A stretch of 64,000 nucleotides of DNA from Paludibacteraceae bacterium (GCA_028694915.1 JAQVJY010000003.1:117348-181347), one strand, 5' to 3'; counted from the first letter of the stretch, positions 17,371 to 27,138 are shown. Translations and numbers: made by a program. The notes: a model not told the origin generated them from the sequence alone.

Positions 17371-19785
17371 TTAACGTACAACTTTAACGCTTTGAACAAC
17401 ACCATCGACAGACACTTTAAATACATAAACGCCTTCAGGTAAAACAAATGCTTCTTCGGCAGCACATTGTAAGCGTTGCGCACACAAACGACCTGTAGCA
17501 TCAAATACATTCACCGCGCTACCAGGTTGTAAGTTAAGAATATGAATAGCTTCGGAAGTCGTGTAATATACAAGTGCATTGGCATCGGTATATTGCATGC
17601 TAGTTGGCGTATTTTCTTCCAAAGTCATCACAGCTATTTGTTCGGAAACAGGAACACCTGTAGGAGTTACTGTGTAATAATATTGCGTATTAGGTTCTAA
17701 GCCAACTACCAAATACGATTGGACATTGCCCACCGATTTTGGATAGCCTGTAAGCGATGTATTTGTAATAGTTTCTCCGCCTACAGACACAATTAACCAG
17801 TCGATATACGCACGCGGTTTTGATCCTCCAGTTGTCAAGGTAACTGAAGTTTCACTTGAAACAGGTATGTCTGCGGTTAAAGTAGTAAAATCTGCTGTCA
17901 CATTCCAAGTTGTAATAATCGTTGTTCCCACTTTTAACGTGATGGTTGAAGCATCGGTTGCACTATACATTTTAGCTGATACTGAAATGCTAGCTCCTGC
18001 GGATAAATCAAGACCTGTAAGTGTCATAGTAGCAGCAGTAGAACTTGAACCTATACGAATAGCTGTACTGCTTAATTCAGTCAATGTACTATAACCTGAG
18101 ACAGAAACACTAGTCGACATAGAACCATTAAATTGTTCGGTGAGAACTGGTACTGAAGCACTTCCTACCACGGTTTGTTTAAATACATCGAGCACATAAT
18201 TTGTAACACCCGCATTGGTCCAATTCGCATTAAACGCATTTTTGGTAACATTAGTAGCTTCCAATGCTTGGAACGTGCAAGTTCCAGTAAGCGGCACATT
18301 TACAGTGGTAAAATCGCTACTTGTAACAACCAATGTGGCCGTATGCGAACCCACCGTTGTAGGCGTATAAGACACCGTGATATTTTTACCGGCATTTGCA
18401 TCTGTTGCAATAACTGAAGCTGACGACACTTTGAACAATGCAGCATTAGTACCTGTTATAGATAAACCAACCGTTGACGATAAATTAGTACCTTTTACTA
18501 AAACTGTTTGATCATTTTTGACCATCACGTTATCAGAACTAAATACCAATCCGCTAGTAGTTGGTGAAACCAATGACGCTGAACATGAACCAGTAAGCGT
18601 TACTGTGGTCGATTGTGCTAATTCTGTACTACTAATAGTAAGCGTAGCTGTATGATTTCCTAATGCAGTTGGTTTGTAAGAGACCGTAACCACAGTGCCA
18701 GCTAATGCATTAGAACTTGTAACCGTGGTTGGTAAAACCGTAAAAAAAGCCGCATTGGTACCTGAAATAGCTAATGATAAATTTTGAGTTAATAACATTC
18801 CTTGAACCGTCAATTGTTTCGTTACTGTTTCATTTTTATTGGCAGAACCAACCATCACGGACGATCCATTTTTAGGAGTGATTACCGTAGGGACTTCTGG
18901 CACACAGGTACAGCCTGACAAATCCGTAGTAGTAGAATACGCATCAGAATAGGTTGACAAGATCTTATCAAAATCAACAGCTGTGCCCTTTCTTTCTCCC
19001 CAAATATATTCGGCTAAACAGGGATAATCAATAAATGGATTACGATTACCTTGTTTATAACCTGTCGTATTATTTATACCATAAATAGCATCGTTACGCA
19101 CGCGTTCTTTTTCAGATACAGGATCTTGACGATGCCATTTGAGAAATAAATCAACAGAATAGGCTGTAAGACCATTGTTGGCAGTACTAAAATGATTACC
19201 CCAGCTCTCACATTGGTTGGCATAACGCGTAGCCATATAAAAATAGGTACGTGCAAAATCGCCTTTATAGTCATCTACTGGTTCAAATACTTTACCTGAA
19301 AAACCTGCAAACGTACTAGTTCCCAAACGACCAAGCGCATCACTCGTTAAAGTTGTTCCACCTGTACATTCACCAAATGGAAAAGCACTACGTTGGCCGT
19401 TTACTTTACCATCGGTAGGATAAACATGAAAAGCATCGCTCACCATAGGCGATTTGCTACTAAACCAACTTTGTGGAATAGAGTGTTCTTTATTATAACA
19501 ATCACAAACAACTTTGTAATTTCCACATTTCTTTTGATTATGTTGCCAGGCACAGGTAGAATACATATCCCAAAGACTACCATCAGGATGTGAATCGCTA
19601 GCTATATAAAGCATGTTTAAGTTATCGTAACTCACTACTGTATGACCATCGATAATATCTTGCAACGCTAAACGCAAGGCATCGCTTGTTTTACCATTGG
19701 CATTTGTGTAGTAACTTGCTGGAGGAGCGGCAAACAATGTAACACTCACCACAAGGACAATGAGTCCTAATATCATTTTTTTCAT
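17371..19785 (-). CDS. Secreted multi-domain endonuclease I with T9SS tail (array member 3)
   Basis: 804 residues from the ATG at 19785 (another ATG lies two codons upstream). Signal peptide ~1-20. Endonuclease I core ~22-280 with Glu100-His101 in NKEHSIPQSWF. Two ~100-residue beta-sandwich repeats (~290-395 and ~395-495) have the 'SGTNAAFF...VSYKPTALGNHTATLTIS' pattern of HYDIN/choice-of-anchor-D-like domains. A further beta domain (~500-690) has a split fibronectin-like strand set, followed by a T9SS sorting domain ending SVKVVR. The extra modules probably position the nuclease on a surface or a DNA-containing matrix. Member 1 shares this long architecture. Confidence 0.88.
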   Translation of the reverse strand: MKKMILGLIVLVVSVTLFAAPPASYYTNANGKTSDALRLALQDIIDGHTVVSYDNLNMLYIASDSHPDGSLWDMYSTCAWQHNQKKCGNYKVVCDCYNKEHSIPQSWFSSKSPMVSDAFHVYPTDGKVNGQRSAFPFGECTGGTTLTSDALGRLGTSTFAGFSGKVFEPVDDYKGDFARTYFYMATRYANQCESWGNHFSTANNGLTAYSVDLFLKWHRQDPVSEKERVRNDAIYGINNTTGYKQGNRNPFIDYPCLAEYIWGERKGTAVDFDKILSTYSDAYSTTTDLSGCTCVPEVPTVITPKNGSSVMVGSANKNETVTKQLTVQGMLLTQNLSLAISGTNAAFFTVLPTTVTSSNALAGTVVTVSYKPTALGNHTATLTISSTELAQSTTVTLTGSCSASLVSPTTSGLVFSSDNVMVKNDQTVLVKGTNLSSTVGLSITGTNAALFKVSSASVIATDANAGKNITVSYTPTTVGSHTATLVVTSSDFTTVNVPLTGTCTFQALEATNVTKNAFNANWTNAGVTNYVLDVFKQTVVGSASVPVLTEQFNGSMSTSVSVSGYSTLTELSSTAIRIGSSSTAATMTLTGLDLSAGASISVSAKMYSATDASTITLKVGTTIITTWNVTADFTTLTADIPVSSETSVTLTTGGSKPRAYIDWLIVSVGGETITNTSLTGYPKSVGNVQSYLVVGLEPNTQYYYTVTPTGVPVSEQIAVMTLEENTPTSMQYTDANALVYYTTSEAIHILNLQPGSAVNVFDATGRLCAQRLQCAAEEAFVLPEGVYVFKVSVDGVVQSVKVVR

Positions 19786-19805
19786 GACCATTTATTATTT
19801 AGATA

Positions 19806-21167
19806 TTAATAAGCAATTTTAAAACTACGCGTTGATTTTCCGACTGTTACCTGTAGCACGTAAACGCCTTTTGGCAATTGGAATTGTTCTTCAGTACGGC
19901 AATTACTCTGTTTGTTAATTAATCGACCAGCACAATCAAAAATAGAGACCATACTATTATCTGCAAGATTGGATACGTATACCGTTCCGTTTTGAACATA
20001 ATAGGCAATGTCGTCAATGGTTGTATAATTAATGGCAATTGGGTCGTCGTTGGTAGCAATAGTTACTGCGCCTGTAGCTGACGAAATGGTTAAACGCCCT
20101 AAAGTGGCTTCGTATTTATAGGTTCCACCTGTCACCGTAACAGCAGCAGGATGTGTCCCATCGAAATAGGTCAGATAAGTTACAAAACCGCCAGGCGTCG
20201 TGTATTGATAATTAGGCACAACTGAGGCTGTAGTACTTGTGGTAACTGTATAGTCGGTAACATTGGTAGCATCTTTCAACATGTTAATAGCCAATTCTGG
20301 GTAATCAATAAATGGATTACGGTTACCTTGATATACTTCACCACCATCGTTACGAGTCATTTCAGTTAATGAAGGAGGATCTTGCATGTGCCATTTCAAA
20401 AGAATGGTCAATGATTCAAACACAGAATTAGAGTTAGAACCTACTTGAACTAACAGATCGGTTTTGCATTTTGGTAAATACAAGTTATTATAATACGTTC
20501 CATTTTTACCATAGGTAATGTAATCGTACAAAATCACACGGGCACAATCGCCACGGTAAGTACCGTTAGAAATGGCAGTGTAGTTACTATTGCTAATAGA
20601 AATGTCATTAGGGTCATAATAATTACTTCCTTCGCCATAAGCTGTATTACCGCGGTCTGAATTGACCGATGTACTAGCAGGACGAACCGATTGCATATCA
20701 TATCCAATTGGAATAGATGTGCCTTTTGTCGTTTCAGAACCTTCAAATTTTGATTGTGGCCAAGTATGCTCACGATTCCAAGAACTACCAGAATCCCACG
20801 TAGCATTCATAGAGGCACCATTATAATATGAAATAAAATTGGACGAATTATTCAAGTCTTTATCAACTGACGAATAAGCATAACGCAAAGCGCCATAATC
20901 ATAACGTGACGCTGCAATTTTATTAGTCTCACCCATCAACTGATTCAACGCGCCAAAAAGAGTAGATCCGGTTTTAGACATTAATTCGGTATAAGTATAG
21001 CCCGTTTTATAATACGCTGTTTGTTTGGTAACATACGTAGTGTAAGCTGCTTTACCTGCATCCGAAGCCACATGCGATTGCATATCAATACCTGCGGCAA
21101 AAGTTATCTGAGTAATTAAAAGAAATGAGACCAAGGCTAATTTAAAAGCCAAATACGTGTTTTTCAT
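19806..21167 (-). CDS. Secreted endonuclease I family nuclease, divergent type, T9SS tail (array member 2)
   Basis: 453 residues. Signal peptide ~1-25. This is a different endonuclease I subtype: the active-site segment is WNREHTWPQS (Glu133-His134), with a long preceding helical region (~30-125) and a VNSDRGN loop downstream. It ends in a short T9SS-type domain (VSIFDCAGRLI to SFKIAY). It is closer to single-domain EndA/YhcR-like nucleases than to its neighbours, so the array mixes at least two nuclease lineages and is not just one repeatedly copied gene. Gaps of 13 and 20 bases to the flanking members. Confidence 0.88.
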   Translation of the reverse strand: MKNTYLAFKLALVSFLLITQITFAAGIDMQSHVASDAGKAAYTTYVTKQTAYYKTGYTYTELMSKTGSTLFGALNQLMGETNKIAASRYDYGALRYAYSSVDKDLNNSSNFISYYNGASMNATWDSGSSWNREHTWPQSKFEGSETTKGTSIPIGYDMQSVRPASTSVNSDRGNTAYGEGSNYYDPNDISISNSNYTAISNGTYRGDCARVILYDYITYGKNGTYYNNLYLPKCKTDLLVQVGSNSNSVFESLTILLKWHMQDPPSLTEMTRNDGGEVYQGNRNPFIDYPELAINMLKDATNVTDYTVTTSTTASVVPNYQYTTPGGFVTYLTYFDGTHPAAVTVTGGTYKYEATLGRLTISSATGAVTIATNDDPIAINYTTIDDIAYYVQNGTVYVSNLADNSMVSIFDCAGRLINKQSNCRTEEQFQLPKGVYVLQVTVGKSTRSFKIAY

Positions 21168-21180
21168 TTTCGGTTATGAA

Positions 21181-23595
21181 TTAAAAGGTTAACGTTTTGA
21201 TGGTATAATAAGTTCCTTTATAAAGGATTTGAATCATGTAAACGCCTTTACTTGGAACATTAAAACGTTCTTCGGCAAGGCAATTAGTACGTTGGTCACA
21301 TACACGACCCATCACGTCAAAAATACGAACTTGTGATGATTCAGGAAGATTCAACAGGTGAATTTGGCCATCGCCATTCAACCAGACTACACCAAGATCT
21401 TGATTGACATCCACATTACCGCTTGTAGAACTATAAAGAACTTCTATTTCGCCAGATTGGTTTACGGCAGTCGGTGTTACCGTATAATAATAAGGCAAGC
21501 TTTCAGACATTGGTACAACCACATTATGAGAAGATACCGCACCGAGTGTTTGAGGATAACCTACTAATGATTTTTTAGTCATAACCTGGCCACCAGTTGT
21601 AATAGTTAAACCAGCAATATTAATACGTTTTCCTGTGACTGCTTGGGATAATTCAATAACATCAGTAGCAGAAGCCGTTACTGGCAAAGTATAATCAATA
21701 AATGCACTAGTTAATGTAATAGTTTGAAGTACATTAGTACCTATAGCCACTTTTAATTGAGACGCATCACTGCCATAAGCCTTAGCATTAATAGTAAGGC
21801 TTGCACCAGCCGACAAGTCGAGCCCAGTAATTTTCAATACGCCATCACCACTTCCTGTTCCTAAACGAAAAGAGCCATTATCATCATACGTTTTGCCCGA
21901 AGATGAGAGATGTGAATTAGCAGAAATAACAGACGAAGATAAAGCAGTTTCAAATAACACGGAATCCAGTTTAGTGCCCACCACCTCTTTAGTATAAACA
22001 TCCAACTCGTAATTAGCAACACCTGCATTTGTCCAATTGGCTGTAAAACCAGAAAGTGACACATTGGTAGCATCCAAAGCTTCGAACGTACATTCACCAG
22101 TAATAGGAACTACCACAGAGGTAAAATCATTACTTGATACCGTAAGTGTAGCCACATGTGCATTAATGGCTTCTGGCTTGTATGCTAGCGTAATTGTTTG
22201 TCCAGCATTTACTTCAGATGCTGTCAATGTTGATTTTGATAGTGTAAATTTGGCAGCATTTGCTCCTGAGAGTGCTAATGTAACATTGTTAGCCAAATTG
22301 GTACCTTTTATTATCACGTCCTGTTGTTGTGTAAGCGTGGCATCACTTCCCGAGAATGCAACACCTTGCGTAGTTGGGGAAGTTAAAGTAGCTAAACATG
22401 AGCCCGTTAAATTCACAATCGTACTCGTAGCAAGTTCACTACTTGAAATAGTCAATGTGGCTGCGTGTTGACCAAGTGCTGTTGGCGTGTATGTTACTAT
22501 AACATCCACACTATTCAATACTTGTGAGGCAGTAAGTGAAGCAGTAGACACTTTGAATAAAGAGGAATTTGTTCCCGTGATAGCCAACGATACATTTTGA
22601 GTAAGCAATACACCTTGAACATTAATAGTAGTTGTCAATGCCTCATTAAGATTAGCTGCGCCAACATTCACTGTTGCATTTTTACGAGGTGAAGTAATAG
22701 TTGGATCTGTAATTTCGCAACTACAACCTGATTTATCCTCATTACTAAGATAATTAGGATTGACGCTCGACATTAAACGAGCAAAATCAACAACTTCACC
22801 TTGTTTGTTTCCCCATATATACTCTACCAAACATGGATAATCAATAAATGGATTACGATTACTCTGAATAGCTGTAATAGCAGCTAAACGATCTATCTCT
22901 TTTTGAGAAACAGGATCTTGGCGATGCCATTGGAGCAAAATTTCGGTAAACCAAGGTAAAAATTCTTTGTAACTATCATTACGCATCACGTAATAAGAAC
23001 CAACATCTTTATTGTCAAGTCTCCAAACAAAGTCCTCATAACATGTGGCCATGTAAAAATAAGCACGCGCAAAATCGCCTTTGTATTCATCGGCAGGTTC
23101 AAAAACATCAAAATCACCATAAGCTGGATTTCTACCAACTTTAAATGAGCCGTTGTCAAATTTGGGTGTAACAACTACACCTGGAGGGCGATTACCTCGT
23201 TGACTATTAGCCGTAGAATTAGATGGGTTTAAATGAAATAAATCTTTGTATGCATTATTATTAGCACCTCCCCACCAACTTTTTGCAAAGCTGTGTTCTA
23301 TATTCATACCCGAAGCAGCTGCACATGATGAGCTAAAACTTGGACGATTATCGGAATACATATCCCATACTTTGCCATCAGGCGTAACATCGGATGTGGC
23401 AAAACCACCCCAAGTTGAGCTACAGCCAGAGCCATAAGATAAACGTGTACCAACTTTAATGATTTGATGAAGCGAGGTTTTCAAAACAGAATCCGATTTC
23501 CCATTGGCAACCGTGTAATAGGTGTCAGGAATATCGGCTGCCGAAACGAGCAGGACGAAGAACAGCAAGAGAGCAGTTAAATTTACTTTTTTCAT
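21181..23595 (-). CDS. Secreted multi-domain endonuclease I with T9SS tail (array member 1)
   Basis: 804 residues from the ATG at 23595; the longer frame adds eight residues before the signal peptide. Signal peptide ~1-20. Endonuclease I core ~22-285 with Glu100-His101 in MNIEHSFAKSWW and an STANSQRGNR loop supplying the metal-binding Asn. Two HYDIN/choice-of-anchor-D-like repeats, a further beta domain and a T9SS C-terminus (VRIFDVMGRV to IKTLTF) follow, in the same order and length as member 3. It is the first gene of the minus-strand array, preceded by a promoter box and a leader hairpin. Confidence 0.9.
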   Translation of the reverse strand: MKKVNLTALLLFFVLLVSAADIPDTYYTVANGKSDSVLKTSLHQIIKVGTRLSYGSGCSSTWGGFATSDVTPDGKVWDMYSDNRPSFSSSCAAASGMNIEHSFAKSWWGGANNNAYKDLFHLNPSNSTANSQRGNRPPGVVVTPKFDNGSFKVGRNPAYGDFDVFEPADEYKGDFARAYFYMATCYEDFVWRLDNKDVGSYYVMRNDSYKEFLPWFTEILLQWHRQDPVSQKEIDRLAAITAIQSNRNPFIDYPCLVEYIWGNKQGEVVDFARLMSSVNPNYLSNEDKSGCSCEITDPTITSPRKNATVNVGAANLNEALTTTINVQGVLLTQNVSLAITGTNSSLFKVSTASLTASQVLNSVDVIVTYTPTALGQHAATLTISSSELATSTIVNLTGSCLATLTSPTTQGVAFSGSDATLTQQQDVIIKGTNLANNVTLALSGANAAKFTLSKSTLTASEVNAGQTITLAYKPEAINAHVATLTVSSNDFTSVVVPITGECTFEALDATNVSLSGFTANWTNAGVANYELDVYTKEVVGTKLDSVLFETALSSSVISANSHLSSSGKTYDDNGSFRLGTGSGDGVLKITGLDLSAGASLTINAKAYGSDASQLKVAIGTNVLQTITLTSAFIDYTLPVTASATDVIELSQAVTGKRINIAGLTITTGGQVMTKKSLVGYPQTLGAVSSHNVVVPMSESLPYYYTVTPTAVNQSGEIEVLYSSTSGNVDVNQDLGVVWLNGDGQIHLLNLPESSQVRIFDVMGRVCDQRTNCLAEERFNVPSKGVYMIQILYKGTYYTIKTLTF

Positions 23596-23619
23596 GATAA
23601 GGTTAAGGTGTTTAGACAA

Positions 23620-23659
23620 TCAAAAGAGCACTCTTGATGGGCAAGTAGCGCTCTTTTGA
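23620..23659 (-). repeat. Inverted repeat in the leader of the endonuclease array
   Basis: TCAAAAGAGC (23620-23629) and GCTCTTTTGA (23650-23659) form a perfect 10-bp stem with a 20-nt loop. It lies between the promoter box and the first ATG on the minus strand. No T run follows, so it looks like an RNA-stability or translational control element rather than a terminator. Confidence 0.5.
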
Positions 23660-23672
23660 GAAAAATTTGCGA

Positions 23673-23680
23673 CAAAGATA
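23673..23680 (-). promoter_or_regulatory. -7 box TATCTTTG for the endonuclease array
   Basis: Exact TAnnTTTG on the minus strand with ATTG 20 bases upstream. Predicted leader about 70 nt to the ATG at 23595, containing the inverted repeat. Confidence 0.65.
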
Positions 23681-23715
23681 GCTCTTTATTTATTGAAATA
23701 CAATGATTTTAACGT

Positions 23716-24879
23716 TTAATATGTATAATTTACATCGATTATACGACCCGTTTCGTCGATTAATCGACATGTAAAATTTTGCCTTTCATCATTCTGCGAA
23801 ATTCCCACCTGTCCCTTTATTATCTGTTTATTACCGTTGACATCGGCAAACCAAGCTCCTCGCAATACGCCATTATTAGTGGATGCAGGCACCAAAGCAT
23901 AGGTATTTGTTCCTGAAAATGGATAGGTTCCATTTGGCACTTTATCGGTAACACTTAAGGGCGCATAAAACTCCAACTGTAAAACTGTATCTTGAGTTTG
24001 TGTGATGGTATGTCTAAAAACATTAAGACCAACACCATAAATATCGCCCAAGAAGTCGACCTTTACTGATGAAGGATTTAGCGTAATGGTTTCTGGCGGA
24101 TTAGCACCAGTTTTATCAATAACAGGAATGGTTCCTTGGAATGAAAGGACAATGTCCTCTTCTTTCTCACCTACCAAATGAGCTTCTAGTCGATATGTGT
24201 CACCTATGACTGTGATCCAAAATGAGCCTAATTTCACAAAAATGACTTTCAAACCTTCACTCGTGCGTTGTCCCAGAAAGGTCCCAATCGCATATTGCGT
24301 CCCCGATTCTTCATAAATTTGACCTGGCGCAAACGTAAATTCACCTCGCTCCTCCGACATATGATAAGTGCCTGCTGTCAATTTAAAATCGGTTAAAGGC
24401 AGTTGCACATCCAAATTCACAAAAAGTCCTTCGCCTGATAACAAGCCATCGTTGTCCATAGCAACACCGTCGCCCAACAAGCGTAATACAAAATTATGAG
24501 TGCCAACATCGTAAGAATCTCCATAATATAGAACTCCTGCACGATTGAACGAAAAACCATATTCCAAAGGATTTACAACCACCTGACACACAGCCTTATG
24601 GTCACCAGAAGAAGCCGTAATGGTACAACTACCAGAATAAACCGCCGTAACAACGCCTGAAGAATTTACGGTTGCCACAGATGGATCGGAAGATTTCCAA
24701 TAGGTTGAATTGGCATAAGCCGAAGATAATGGTTGAATAATACATTCCAATTGATAGGTTTCTCCTGTATTCATACTTAACGAAGAACGGTCAAGACTAA
24801 CCGAACTCACAGGATACTCGTCGCACGATGACAACAAGCACACACTTACCAACAAAATAAGATTAAATACCTTTTTCAT
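23716..24879 (-). CDS. Lipoprotein with Big_2-type Ig domain
   Basis: 387 residues from the ATG at 24879. Signal peptide with lipobox to Cys19 (LLSSC), so a lipoprotein, possibly surface-exposed. Residues ~24-105 form a bacterial Ig-like group 2 domain (SLDRSSLSMNTGETYQL, WKSSDPSVATVNSSGVVTAV). The remainder holds two beta-rich segments (~110-250 and ~260-387) that resemble each other loosely. The start overlaps the end of the upstream permease gene by 17 bases, so translation is probably coupled. No function is known. The overlap with a lipoprotein-release-type permease may be chance. Confidence 0.75.
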   Translation of the reverse strand: MKKVFNLILLVSVCLLSSCDEYPVSSVSLDRSSLSMNTGETYQLECIIQPLSSAYANSTYWKSSDPSVATVNSSGVVTAVYSGSCTITASSGDHKAVCQVVVNPLEYGFSFNRAGVLYYGDSYDVGTHNFVLRLLGDGVAMDNDGLLSGEGLFVNLDVQLPLTDFKLTAGTYHMSEERGEFTFAPGQIYEESGTQYAIGTFLGQRTSEGLKVIFVKLGSFWITVIGDTYRLEAHLVGEKEEDIVLSFQGTIPVIDKTGANPPETITLNPSSVKVDFLGDIYGVGLNVFRHTITQTQDTVLQLEFYAPLSVTDKVPNGTYPFSGTNTYALVPASTNNGVLRGAWFADVNGNKQIIKGQVGISQNDERQNFTCRLIDETGRIIDVNYTY

Positions 24880-26152
24880 TACTTTTTGTAATACGGCGTT
24901 TACGTAACACACTAGCAGGATAACTGGCCAATAAAAAACCTAAGATAATTACGGTAAAAAAGACTAAAAACACATCGCCTAACTGCAAAGCTACAGGGTA
25001 GTTTTCTACAACAAATCCTTCGCCCATTTTAATAACACCCACATATTGCTGTATCAAACAGAGCACCACACCAACGGCTAAACCAACGAGGGCACCATAC
25101 ACCGAAATCATCCAACCTTCTAGTAAGAACAGAAATTGTACGATTTTATTATCTGCACCTAAGTTAAAAAATAACGCAATATCTTGTTGCTTGTTGATCA
25201 TCAGCATAGAAAGTGAGCCAATAATATTACACGTAGCAATGAGTAAAATAAATGCCAGAATAAGGAAAGTAATCCATTTTTCTATTTGAAGAATGCGGTA
25301 AAAATCGGCTTGTTGTTCATAGCGATTCTGAACAGCAAAGGAATCTCCCAAAATAGTTTGAATAGTAGATTCCAACTTATCTATCTGATTCCCATTTCTC
25401 ACTTTAATTTCAACCGAAGAAACTTCTGTAGGACTATAATCAAAGAGTTGTTGGGCCAAGTCAATGGGAACAAATACAATTTCATCATCATATTCAGGTT
25501 GATTAGCTGCAAAAACACCTGAAACAAAAAGATGATGTTGTGTAAAGGCGGTTTCAGGTCGCGCTAAATTGACGTTGACATTACGTTTTGGCACAAACAG
25601 CGCAATCGGCGACACAAAATCGACGCCTAAACTCAACGTATTAGCAACACCTACACCAACAACCGCGGTATTACCAGCGCCGCCACGCAACATAAACGAA
25701 CCATCTATCATGAGCGTTTTAACGCCTGTCATGTGTGAGTAGTTAGCATTTACACCTTTTATAAGAGCAGGTGTTTGTCGGCCATTAAAACCCACCAATA
25801 CATTGCCTGAAAAAACTTCTGAAAATAGTTCTACACCATCCAACGTGCGAACTTGTTGCCACGCCTCTGTATTTAAGTCGAATACACGACCTTGCTGCGA
25901 AGTGATTTTTAAGTCAGGATCAAATGAAGTAAAAGAATCCTGCACCATGTGCTCAAACCCATTGAGCACAGAAAGTACGCAAATAAGTGCCATAGAACCA
26001 ACCGCCACCCCACACATCGACACAATCGAAATAATATTGATGGTATTATGCGACTTTTTAGAAAACAGGTAGCGTTGCGCCACAAATAACGACCACGCAT
26101 ACTGGCGTATGCGCATGTGCCACGCTTGTTTTTTCTGTTGGTTATTCATCAC
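24863..26152 (-). CDS. ABC transporter permease, LolC/LolE (FtsX-MacB) type
   Basis: 429 residues. An N-terminal membrane helix (~35-60: INIISIVSMCGVAVGSMALI), a large periplasmic domain (~65-285) and three C-terminal helices (~290-420) give the four-helix FtsX/MacB_PCD layout. In Bacteroidota such permeases are annotated as lipoprotein-releasing LolC/E homologues that extract lipoproteins from the inner membrane with the ATPase LolD, which is not here. A later start (MRIRQYAW, 26116) aligns better with the family. It follows rbfA by 6 bases. A second such permease is at 43711. Confidence 0.85.
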   Translation of the reverse strand: MMNNQQKKQAWHMRIRQYAWSLFVAQRYLFSKKSHNTINIISIVSMCGVAVGSMALICVLSVLNGFEHMVQDSFTSFDPDLKITSQQGRVFDLNTEAWQQVRTLDGVELFSEVFSGNVLVGFNGRQTPALIKGVNANYSHMTGVKTLMIDGSFMLRGGAGNTAVVGVGVANTLSLGVDFVSPIALFVPKRNVNVNLARPETAFTQHHLFVSGVFAANQPEYDDEIVFVPIDLAQQLFDYSPTEVSSVEIKVRNGNQIDKLESTIQTILGDSFAVQNRYEQQADFYRILQIEKWITFLILAFILLIATCNIIGSLSMLMINKQQDIALFFNLGADNKIVQFLFLLEGWMISVYGALVGLAVGVVLCLIQQYVGVIKMGEGFVVENYPVALQLGDVFLVFFTVIILGFLLASYPASVLRKRRITKSNEKGI

Positions 26153-26158
26153 ACCACG

Positions 26159-26506
26159 TTACTCTGAAGCCGTATTTTTCAGTAATTGGTCAATATGTTC
26201 CAATTTTTCCATCGATTCATCCAAATAAAATGAAAGCTCAGGAACAATACGTAACTGATGACGCACACGTTTGCCCAACTCAAAACGAATAGATTTAGTA
26301 TCGGCTTGCACTTGTGGCATCACTTCTGCCGATTTGTTGGTTGGGAAAACACTAAGAAACACCCGGCCCAAACTTAAATCGGTTGTCACACGTACTTCCG
26401 TCACCGTGATTAAAACTCCTTGTAATTGACGCGCATAAAGCAAAAACAGTTCACCTAATTCCTTTTGCAATAAACGCGCTATCTTTTCCTGTCTTGTTGT
26501 TTCCAT
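26159..26506 (-). CDS. rbfA: Ribosome-binding factor A
   Basis: 115 residues from the ATG at 26506 (METTRQEKIARLLQKELGEL); the longer frame adds twelve non-conserved residues. It shows the KH-fold pattern of RbfA: basic helix 1, 'VTEVRVTTDLSLGRVFLSVF' in the middle, and RHQLRIVPELSFYLDESMEKLEHIDQLL at the end. It matures the 5' end of 16S rRNA in the 30S subunit and is important in the cold. It leads a minus-strand group with the LolC/E-type permease and the Ig lipoprotein. Confidence 0.95.
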   Translation of the reverse strand: METTRQEKIARLLQKELGELFLLYARQLQGVLITVTEVRVTTDLSLGRVFLSVFPTNKSAEVMPQVQADTKSIRFELGKRVRHQLRIVPELSFYLDESMEKLEHIDQLLKNTASE

Positions 26507-26602
26507 ATAACTAATTGTGTAACAAAGTAATTGATGCATCACGACCTATATATTAATTTGGTTGCAAACATCGTAATAAAAAAATAACCTAATAATTGGG
26601 TG

Positions 26603-26610
26603 CAAAGTTA
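26603..26610 (-). promoter_or_regulatory. -7 box TAACTTTG for rbfA
   Basis: Exact TAnnTTTG on the minus strand about 97 bases before the rbfA ATG. It lies back to back with the plus-strand rseC-rnf promoter box at 26624. Confidence 0.5.
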
Positions 26611-26623
26611 ACCATTTTATTTG

Positions 26624-26631
26624 TACTTTTG
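26624..26631 (+). promoter_or_regulatory. -7 box TACTTTTG for rseC-rnf operon
   Basis: Exact TAnnTTTG match 48 bases before the rseC ATG at 26680. It supports the internal ATG as start, because the longer frame begins upstream of the promoter. Confidence 0.65.
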
Positions 26632-26679
26632 CGCCCGTGTATTCAAATTAGGTTTCTAAACCTAAAACCACCTTTGAAA

Positions 26680-27099
26680 ATGAATGATTTAATCGAACAC
26701 GACGGTATTGTTGAGCGTATAGAAGGTAATCACGCATTTGTACGCATCGAACAACACTCTGCTTGCTCTGCCTGCCATGCGAAAGCTGCTTGCACGGCTT
26801 CTGATACGGCTGAGAAAATTATTGACGCTCTTATTCCCAAAGACGCCCAGCTTAATGTGGGTCAACGTGTGACTATTTTTGGTCAGCGCAGTATGGGCTT
26901 ACGCGCTGTTTTACTGGCCTTTGTTATTCCATTTTGTATGATTTTGGCAACCTTATTGGTTCTCAAATTATTCACTTCCAACGAAGCACTTTCAGGCTCT
27001 ATCGCATTAGGGACCTTGATTCCCTATTTTGGCATCATGGCACTCTTCAAAAAGAAACTCGCCAGCCAATTCCAATTTTATGTAACAACCAAAAACTAA
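26680..27099 (+). CDS. rseC: RseC/MucC-family protein (SoxR-reducing system type)
   Basis: 139 residues from the ATG at 26680. Residues ~1-70 form a small soluble domain with the family cysteine motif CSACHAKAACTA. Two membrane helices follow (~72-95 and ~100-118) and a short cytoplasmic tail. RseC proteins sit with Rnf/Rsx genes; in E. coli RseC and RsxABCDGE keep SoxR reduced. In Bacteroidota without SoxR the protein probably supports Rnf assembly or redox upkeep, which is inference. It is the first gene of the rnf operon, 39 bases before rnfB. Confidence 0.88.
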   Translation: MNDLIEHDGIVERIEGNHAFVRIEQHSACSACHAKAACTASDTAEKIIDALIPKDAQLNVGQRVTIFGQRSMGLRAVLLAFVIPFCMILATLLVLKLFTSNEALSGSIALGTLIPYFGIMALFKKKLASQFQFYVTTKN

Positions 27100-27138
27100 T
27101 AACCAACACTTTTTTCATTATAACATTATTTCATCACC

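Noticed and set aside
22037..22471. Long antisense frame within endonuclease array member 1
   Set aside because: Explained by the low-complexity Ser/Thr/Ala/Val composition of the beta-repeat region on the coding strand.
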